Assembly: GCA_003265685.1 (NCBI GenBank)
Contig: QJOU01000013.1
Span: 62,001 to 126,000, forward strand
Direction: 5' to 3'
Length of the DNA stretch: 64,000 nt
From: Piscinibacter caeni
GTDB taxonomy: Bacteria; Pseudomonadota; Gammaproteobacteria; Burkholderiales; Burkholderiaceae_C
Positions 58,922-64,000 of this stretch are shown here, one piece after another. The notes below the pieces were generated by a model. It ran no database searches. It was not told the DNA's origin and saw only the letters and a list, made by a program, of their open reading frames with translations. Numbering within the stretch: the stretch's first letter is position 1; every line of letters begins with the position of its first letter. The position numbers and the translations under genes were made by a program.

Positions 58922-58998
58922 CTCCGCATGGCGCAGCCTGGCAGCGCGCGAGCTCGGGGAGCTCGAGGTCGCAGGTTCGATCCCTGCTGCGGAGACCA
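58922..58998 (+). tRNA. tRNA-Pro(GGG)
   Basis: Acceptor CTCCGCA/TGCGGAG, A73, CCA encoded. The loop TCGGGGA gives GGG. Confidence 0.93.
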
Positions 58999-59037
58999 TC
59001 ACCGCCGGCTTGCCGGCGCCTCGTCAAGGAGCACGAC

Positions 59038-59256
59038 ATGAGTCGGCACATCACGACCCATAGGCGCGCCAGGCTGACGCGCGCCACCGACTTGGCTCGG
59101 TTCGAGCCCGCGTCCTCGCTCGCGCGCCGCAAGGTGGACGAGCTCGTGCGCCGCGGCGCCGTCGTCACGCAGGTGCGCCGCTCCCAGGTGACGCTGCGCC
59201 GCGGTGAACAGACGGCCACGGTCGACGGCTGGGGACGCGTCGACTGGGCCAGCTGA
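59038..59256 (+). CDS. Small basic protein inside the tRNA array
   Basis: A 72-residue protein with AAGGAGCACGAC before its ATG. It is Arg-rich (RRARLTRATDLARFEPASSL, RRGAVVTQVRRSQVTLRRGE), so it could bind RNA. The second half looks like a short beta-sheet with WGRVDW near the end. It lies between tRNA-Pro(GGG) and tRNA-Ser(GCT). No family is recognised. Confidence 0.55.
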   Translation: MSRHITTHRRARLTRATDLARFEPASSLARRKVDELVRRGAVVTQVRRSQVTLRRGEQTATVDGWGRVDWAS

Positions 59257-59281
59257 GCTACGCATCCTCAACTTTTTCCGT

Positions 59282-59377
59282 GGACACATGCTCGAGAGGC
59301 TGAAGAGGCTGCCCTGCTAAGGCAGTAGTCGGGACCCACATCTCGGCTCGAGGGTTCGAATCCCTCTGTGTCCGCCA
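59282..59377 (+). tRNA. tRNA-Ser(GCT)
   Basis: Acceptor GGACACA/TGTGTCC, G73, CCA encoded, long variable arm. The loop CTGCTAA gives GCT. Confidence 0.93.
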
Positions 59378-59433
59378 GGACCGCGAGCATTTCACGAGAC
59401 CGGCGCGGTTCGCCGGCCACTCCATCGATCCAA

Positions 59434-59526
59434 GGAGGAGTCCCGTAGCGGCTCATCGGCGGCGCCTCGAAAGCGCATGGTCGGGGCACCCCCGGCACCA
59501 GGGTTCGAATCCCTGCTCCTCCGCCA
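59434..59526 (+). tRNA. tRNA-Ser(CGA)
   Basis: Acceptor GGAGGAG/CTCCTCC, G73, CCA encoded, long variable arm. The loop CTCGAAA gives CGA. Confidence 0.93.
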
Positions 59527-59541
59527 ATCCCCTCCCCTTCC

Positions 59542-59638
59542 GCGCCCGTGGCTCGAACGGAACTCAGGCCGCTGCCTTCTAAGCAGTAGACGGCGCCAAC
59601 GGCGCCAGATGCGGGTTCGACTCCCGCCGGGCGCTCCA
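59542..59638 (+). tRNA. tRNA with Arg anticodon (TCT) and a long variable arm
   Basis: Acceptor GCGCCCG/CGGGCGC, T73, CCA encoded. The loop CTTCTAA gives TCT. The variable arm is a GGCGCC-AAC-GGCGCC hairpin, not normal for Arg. Last gene of the array. Confidence 0.82.
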
Positions 59639-59731
59639 TTGTGTTGATACCTAGTATCTGATACGCTCCATAGTCGCTGCGACCGACGGTCGGCGCACCT
59701 GCTTGTTTCAACCACAGCCGGAGTCCGTTCC

Positions 59732-61375
59732 GTGTCGCAGCTCGATGCCCCCGTCGTCTTCCGCGGCGAAGCCGCTCGCCGGAGCGAGCCGTCGGCCGCC
59801 TCTCACCCTTACCTCGAGGAAGTCCGTTCGGGCAGGGTGACGTTCCCGGCGGCCATGCGACGGCTCGCACTCGGCGTTCAATCGAAAGACCTGCAACTGA
59901 CCTTGTTCAAGGTCGGCATTGAACTTTTTCGGGACGCGCCGAGCAGCGGGACGGCCGAAGCTCTCCTTCACGGCCTCACCAATCGCTTCACGAAGGGACC
60001 TCAAGGGTTCAACGCCGAAGCCGATGCATTGCGCTTGCTCCTCGCTCTTGACGACAGCGACCGCTTCCCGGCGTCCAGCTGGAGCATCGAGATGCTCACC
60101 AGCTTTACCGGGGTCGCGAGTGCGGCGCACAAGGGCAACCTGGATCTTCTCGTCGACGTGTTAGTCAGAGCATCGGGCCACATGAGCCCGTCCGGGCACT
60201 CGAGTTACTCCTGGTCCGCCATCAGGCAAAACGGCGTCCGGTTCAGCGAGGCGCAACGAGAGCAAGGCCTCGACAGGCTGCTTCAGGCGAACCCCCGTAT
60301 TGCCCTCGTGCTGCCGCCTGTATGGGACCGTGCCTACCTCGGACCCTACCTCACAGCGGAGAGGTTTCACGCGGCTCGTGCACGGCTGGATAACGACTCT
60401 GACGTGGGGCGCCTGCTTGCTCTCGCCTCCCTGAACTGGTTGTCGCCAGAGGAAGCGCGGAGCCAGATCGAGAGTGGTCCGATTCCCGCTCCTCGCCTCG
60501 AGGAGTTCACGAGGGCGACGCAGGACGACGGCATCAGGATGGTCGCGCGCGTTCTCCAGCTCGGCAAGCAATGGCACCTACACGGCCGAGACCTCCCTGC
60601 ACTTCCCCACTTCTCCGAGATTGCCACGGACCCGGAAGTCCTTCGGCTGGCCGCCTCCGTAGACCTTTCGCAGGGCGTCAAGCCTGCTGAGTGCATGTCG
60701 CGTCTTTTCGGGCTTCGGTGCGTCGCGGATGCGCAAGGGTCCAAGAAGGCGGCACAAAGCATCCTCCACGGAGCTCTGGCGCGCTACTCCAAGGTCTTGT
60801 CGTCGATGGGTGACCGCGACGCTCGAGCGACGCACGCATGGCACTTCCTCGAGGTCGCTGTCCGCGTTCTCGGCGACAAGGGTGACCGGCCTGACCTCGG
60901 CGAGCAGTTCAAGGTCACGGCGGACATCGACTTCGTTGTCAGTCTTCTGCGGCGGCACGACTTCAAGGATTACTTCACGACCCCGTCCAGCGATGGAATG
61001 TCGTCACACACCCGACAGCACGCCCGCTACTCTCTTCTCAAGGGCTGTCGACTCCGCGGAGCCAGTGAGCCTGTGACAGCCAAGTTCATGGCTGCGCTGG
61101 TGGAGAACGGCACGATTGATCTGAGCTCGCTGCCGAAGAAGGAGCTCACGGTCGACATCGTCGGCCCGGCCGTCAAGCGTGACCCTCAGCGCTTGGCCGA
61201 GCTCACGAAGCTCGAGGACTTCACCCGCATGGCTCGGCTCCTAGGCGTCCCCGTCCAGCTGCCGGTCGCGGTCCAGGAGGCCACGAAGGTCGCGCAGTCG
61301 ATGCAAGACGCCATGGCAGCGGCGGACCCGCTCGCCGTCGAGACCGCCCCGCGCCGCCGGCGCACTCCCCGCTGA
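59732..61375 (+). CDS. Large hypothetical helical protein
   Basis: A 547-residue protein starting at GTG 59732 with GGAG upstream. It is largely helical and soluble, with an Arg-rich tail (APRRRRTPR) like that of the 642-residue protein at 13865. No motif is recognised. It is followed after 7 bases by a small gene on the same strand. The tRNA array ends 94 bases upstream, so it could be transcribed with the array. Confidence 0.65.
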   Translation: MSQLDAPVVFRGEAARRSEPSAASHPYLEEVRSGRVTFPAAMRRLALGVQSKDLQLTLFKVGIELFRDAPSSGTAEALLHGLTNRFTKGPQGFNAEADALRLLLALDDSDRFPASSWSIEMLTSFTGVASAAHKGNLDLLVDVLVRASGHMSPSGHSSYSWSAIRQNGVRFSEAQREQGLDRLLQANPRIALVLPPVWDRAYLGPYLTAERFHAARARLDNDSDVGRLLALASLNWLSPEEARSQIESGPIPAPRLEEFTRATQDDGIRMVARVLQLGKQWHLHGRDLPALPHFSEIATDPEVLRLAASVDLSQGVKPAECMSRLFGLRCVADAQGSKKAAQSILHGALARYSKVLSSMGDRDARATHAWHFLEVAVRVLGDKGDRPDLGEQFKVTADIDFVVSLLRRHDFKDYFTTPSSDGMSSHTRQHARYSLLKGCRLRGASEPVTAKFMAALVENGTIDLSSLPKKELTVDIVGPAVKRDPQRLAELTKLEDFTRMARLLGVPVQLPVAVQEATKVAQSMQDAMAAADPLAVETAPRRRRTPR

Positions 61376-61382
61376 GGCCACC

Positions 61383-61838
61383 ATGCCCGTCGTCAAGCAA
61401 GACAACATCGGCCTCTACATCGAAAGCGGCGGCTATGTGGCCAGGCCGCTGGACCGAACCTCCCTGAAGGTCGGCGACAAGGTCGAGTCCCGGCACTTTG
61501 GCGGCTCGGTCGTGCACGGAGTGGGCAAGGACCCCACTCTCCCCCGCGGCGACTACCACGACTACTGGCTCGGCTGCGGGATGGCTTCAGTGACGGACGC
61601 AAAGCAGCGCGAAGCCGACTTCCAGTGGTACTCAACGCATTGCGCCAACGAGGTGCGCGGCCGGAAGGCAGCTGCAGCTCGCCGGCGCAGCCCACCGCCC
61701 TCCCCTGCCGCGTCGTCTGCGCCCGCAGCGCCGAAGGTCGTCCGTGCCACGAACATGGCCGAGGTCTTGAACAAGATGCTCGACGCCGCCCCGTCGCCGG
61801 CGCCAGCCTCCACGCCGCGGCGGCCGCGGCCACGCTGA
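61383..61838 (+). CDS. Hypothetical protein with disordered tail
   Basis: A 151-residue protein. The first 80 residues look like a small beta-rich domain (GLYIESGGYVARPL, KVGDKVESRHFGG, HDYWLGCGMAS). The rest is Ala/Pro/Arg-rich and likely disordered. It starts 7 bases after the large helical protein, so they are probably translated from one transcript. Confidence 0.55.
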   Translation: MPVVKQDNIGLYIESGGYVARPLDRTSLKVGDKVESRHFGGSVVHGVGKDPTLPRGDYHDYWLGCGMASVTDAKQREADFQWYSTHCANEVRGRKAAAARRRSPPPSPAASSAPAAPKVVRATNMAEVLNKMLDAAPSPAPASTPRRPRPR

Positions 61839-61880
61839 ACTGCGCGCCGAAGCTTCGACTTCGGCTCCAGACGCCTTTGA

Positions 61881-61914
61881 ACGGCGCCGCTGCCTACCCA
61901 GGCACCGGCGCCGT
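61881..61914 (+). terminator. Probable terminator
   Basis: The inverted repeat ACGGCGCCG/CGGCGCCGT encloses a second stem (TGCCT/AGGCA) and is followed by GTTGTTTCG. A second hairpin follows at once. It would end the 59.7-61.8 kb transcript. Confidence 0.5.
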
Positions 61915-62012
61915 GTTGTTTCGCGCTCCAGAGGCATGCAAATGCCCTCTGCGGCCATGCCATGCCGGCAGGCATCGATGCCGGCGCCGTCTTCGACCAA
62001 AAGGAGGGTCCG

Positions 62013-62573
62013 ATGACATCGATTCTCATGCTCGACGCCGCGGGCACTCCGCAGGAGTGGATCGCTCCGAAGGAGGCGGCGCTGTACCTGGCCAAGGACC
62101 AGGTCGCCTGGCACGTTGGTGAGCCGTGCACGACCCTTCGGGGCGGCACCAACGTCCTCACCGGCCTCCAGTCGACGCTGTCGCTCCCGCCCATCATCGC
62201 AGTCAAGGGTGCTGTGCACGCCTCAAGGAGCTACCGCACCCTATCGTGCGATGGTGCCCGGCTCTTCCGGCGCGACCGGCACCTGTGTGCCTACTGCGGC
62301 CTCGTGTTCCGGCCGGCCGAGCTCTCGGCGGACCATGTGGTGCCCGAGTCGCGCGGCGGCCCCTGGAGCTGGACCAACCTGGTGACGGCCTGCCGCGGCT
62401 GTAATGGTCGCAAGGGCAACCGGACCCCGGAGGAAGCGCGGATGCCACTGCTCTACGTGCCGTACGAGCCGAACCGCCACGAGACCTTCATCCTTTCGAA
62501 CCGGGTCATCAGATTCGATCAGATGAAGTTCCTGCTTCAAGGCGTGCCGGCGCACAGCCGGCTGCGCTCTTGA
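62013..62573 (+). CDS. HNH endonuclease
   Basis: A 186-residue protein. ATG 62013 has an excellent ribosome site (AAAGGAGG) and is preferred to the codon 51 bases upstream. The HNH module is in the second half: CAYCGLVF, then SADHVVPESRGG, then NLVTACRGCNGRKGNRTP, with both zinc Cys pairs present. The N-terminal half (LDAAGTPQEWIAPKEAALYL) matches the common front of this short HNH family. These proteins act as nicking or restriction enzymes, and some serve phage packaging. Confidence 0.88.
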   Translation: MTSILMLDAAGTPQEWIAPKEAALYLAKDQVAWHVGEPCTTLRGGTNVLTGLQSTLSLPPIIAVKGAVHASRSYRTLSCDGARLFRRDRHLCAYCGLVFRPAELSADHVVPESRGGPWSWTNLVTACRGCNGRKGNRTPEEARMPLLYVPYEPNRHETFILSNRVIRFDQMKFLLQGVPAHSRLRS

Positions 62574-62867
62574 GGCACGGCATCGTGAACTACAAAGCGA
62601 CTTCTTAAGGCGCTGGGTCGATGGCCTGGGTCGAGAGCCTGCCTTCCTGTCTGCGGATGGCTTGAAGGTCGTGCACGAAGGGGTGCCGGCGCCGGCGTCG
62701 CTCCAAGACTTCCGTGTCGCGTTCTACATTAGGACTGGGTCGGTACAGGCCAGCGGTGGGGCCCACCGGTGAGCTCCAATTCCCGAAGTTTGAGCCTGTG
62801 CCTCAAAGGTTGAGGAAGGTCGCGCCGTACAGCTGCGTCGACTGACGAGCGGCTCATCGCGCCAGCG
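62574..62867 (+). other. Intergenic region with a possible gene fragment
   Basis: About 290 bases. One plus-strand frame to about 62772 reads DFLRRWVDGLGREPAFLSAD and then VPAPASLQDFRVAFYIRTGS but has no usable start codon, so it may be the tail of a lost gene. No iterons are obvious near the replication gene. Confidence 0.35.
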
Positions 62868-64000
62868 TTACACCAGGGCTTTGAGAAGGCCGTGAGCCAA
62901 GCCGAAGTCCATCACTTCCTTGTCAGACGGCTCGTACTTGAAGCCCCTCTTCGCAAGCCAGTTCCACATGTGGCTGGCGACGATCGCCGAGCGCGGGTTC
63001 TTTGCGAACGAACTCTTGAGCGTTGCGCTCGCCCCATCGTGGGCAACAACTTCATGCCTGAAGAGGTCGATGATCTCGTCTTGGTCTCTAGCAGGCAGGC
63101 TGTTGAAGTAAGCCTTCGCACAGTCGTTTGAAGCGAGGAACGCTTGGCGGATGCCTTGCAGTTGGTCCTTCGGGTTCACAGACTTTGACTCGGTCGCGGG
63201 TTGCCCGGCCGAGGCCTCCTCCTTGATGGATAGCTCGCCTTGCTTGGCCAGCTGGAGCAGCTGCTCAAAGTACGCTCCAGGCGCTTTGATCTTCCCAGTG
63301 CGATTGCGCGCCTCCATCGAGGCGATCGCGGCGCTGAGCACTTCAACCGGCTCCCCGCGCATCGCTCGACGAGCCTTCGCCTCGGTGACTCCGCACGCCA
63401 GCACACGCTCGAGAAGGTCCTGCCTGGGCTCGGTCAGGCAATCCTCGGCAGCAACCTGCTTCTTCTCGTCCTTTATGACCAACTGCACGGCGAGGACCCG
63501 TCGTCCTCGGCGCTCCTCTATGAACGAAACCGAGAAGCCGGCCTTGAAGGAGTTCACCTCGGCGATCGCAGGCAGGAGCGTGTCGCGCTTCCAGTACTTA
63601 TATTGGAACTTGCTCGAGTCACTTGCGTTGCCGCTCAGCGTCGAACTCCAGACGTCCGGGGCCCACTTGTCAGATAGGCCGTTGTGGTTGGTCCGAAACC
63701 GCTCGCAGACCATGTAGAGCGACAGACCGTTCATGGTCCGCGCTTGGCGCAAGGCGTCAGTTGAGAGCTTCAGCCATGCGCCTTGCGCCCTCAACTGCTC
63801 AACGAGCACGTCTGAGTACGACCAGTCCAAGTACAGCCGATTCCTGATGGAGATGAACTTCGCGTCTGCGAGGAGCGTCGTCGCCTGCCAAACACGGCGG
63901 TTTCCCTCTTTGTCCCGTGCGCTCGGACCCCACGCCACGCGCGTCTCGAGATTGCTTTCGATCGAAGTCCGCAGGTAGTCGTAGTCGTTGCTGTCGTAGT
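62868..64000 (-). CDS. Plasmid replication initiator (RepB/Rep_3-like), 5' end outside the window
   Basis: At least 377 residues; the frame is still open at the right edge. The first part shows the pattern of two winged-helix domains: TRVAWGPSARDKEGN, then WQATTLLADAKFISIRNRLY, WSYSDVLVEQLRAQGAWLKL and MNGLSLYMVCERFRTNHNGL. The C-terminal half is more variable. This fits the Rep_3/RepB initiators that bind iterons and open theta-type plasmid origins. It is the main reason for calling the element a plasmid. No parA/parB is visible on this side. Confidence 0.6.
   Translation of the reverse strand, partial: YDSNDYDYLRTSIESNLETRVAWGPSARDKEGNRRVWQATTLLADAKFISIRNRLYLDWSYSDVLVEQLRAQGAWLKLSTDALRQARTMNGLSLYMVCERFRTNHNGLSDKWAPDVWSSTLSGNASDSSKFQYKYWKRDTLLPAIAEVNSFKAGFSVSFIEERRGRRVLAVQLVIKDEKKQVAAEDCLTEPRQDLLERVLACGVTEAKARRAMRGEPVEVLSAAIASMEARNRTGKIKAPGAYFEQLLQLAKQGELSIKEEASAGQPATESKSVNPKDQLQGIRQAFLASNDCAKAYFNSLPARDQDEIIDLFRHEVVAHDGASATLKSSFAKNPRSAIVASHMWNWLAKRGFKYEPSDKEVMDFGLAHGLLKALV

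Overview
The window is a 64 kb stretch of high-GC accessory DNA, most likely part of a large plasmid or plasmid-like conjugative element of a beta-proteobacterium (Burkholderiales-like). The taxonomic call is inference from GC content, LexA-box type and protein flavour. A replication initiator of the plasmid RepB/Rep_3 kind runs off the right edge. A coupling protein and partner of the Dot/Icm (IncI, i-type) conjugation family sit in the middle. No rRNA, ribosomal protein or core metabolic operon is present.

Layout. (1) 0-8.4 kb: unrecognised genes, a GIY-YIG-like protein, a full three-domain DNA ligase D, and a small cluster with PD-(D/E)XK-like proteins that looks like defence or DNA processing. 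(2) 8.8-20 kb: an M13 zinc peptidase, a PilZ protein, a 642-residue unknown protein carrying two repeat elements inside its reading frame, a Sir2-family protein, membrane and lipoproteins, and remnants of nuclease genes. (3) 20.8-26 kb: a lower-GC AAA+ ATPase, then a small integron. The integron has a truncated integrase fused at its broken end to a truncated second Sir2 copy, four attC sites and cassettes with an HNH nuclease and small membrane proteins. (4) 27-30.5 kb: an intact restriction enzyme of the phosphorothioate-DNA (ScoMcrA) type, small secreted proteins, a glycine-zipper protein, a response-regulator receiver and an HTH protein. (5) 30.5-35 kb: interspersed repeats, four copies of a 53-54 bp element with inverted ends and a 210 bp field of 11-bp phased repeats in a 1 kb gene-free stretch (candidate origin or centromere), plus a broken ligase gene. 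(6) 35-39 kb: umuD and umuC, each with its own LexA box but separated by three unrelated genes. (7) 39-52 kb: a conjugation-related operon on the minus strand (M15-type peptidase, DotL/TrbC-like coupling ATPase, DotM/TrbA-like protein, lytic transglycosylase and unknowns), and on the plus strand an excisionase-like protein, a PilV-like type IV pilin and an ankyrin protein.

(8) 53.1-59.6 kb: an array of 35 tRNA genes, all on the plus strand, nearly all with encoded CCA, and together covering all 20 amino acids. The RNA ligase gene rtcB and three or four small genes lie inside it. Four tRNAs with Lys, Asn, Cys and Arg anticodons carry long class-II-type variable arms. (9) 59.7-64 kb: two unknown proteins, an HNH endonuclease and the replication initiator.

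How the parts may work together (inference): the element carries its own replication and transfer functions, SOS-inducible mutagenesis and DNA-end repair, several nuclease defence genes, and a near-complete tRNA set with a tRNA-repair ligase. The last pair could keep translation going when host or competitor nucleases cut tRNAs.
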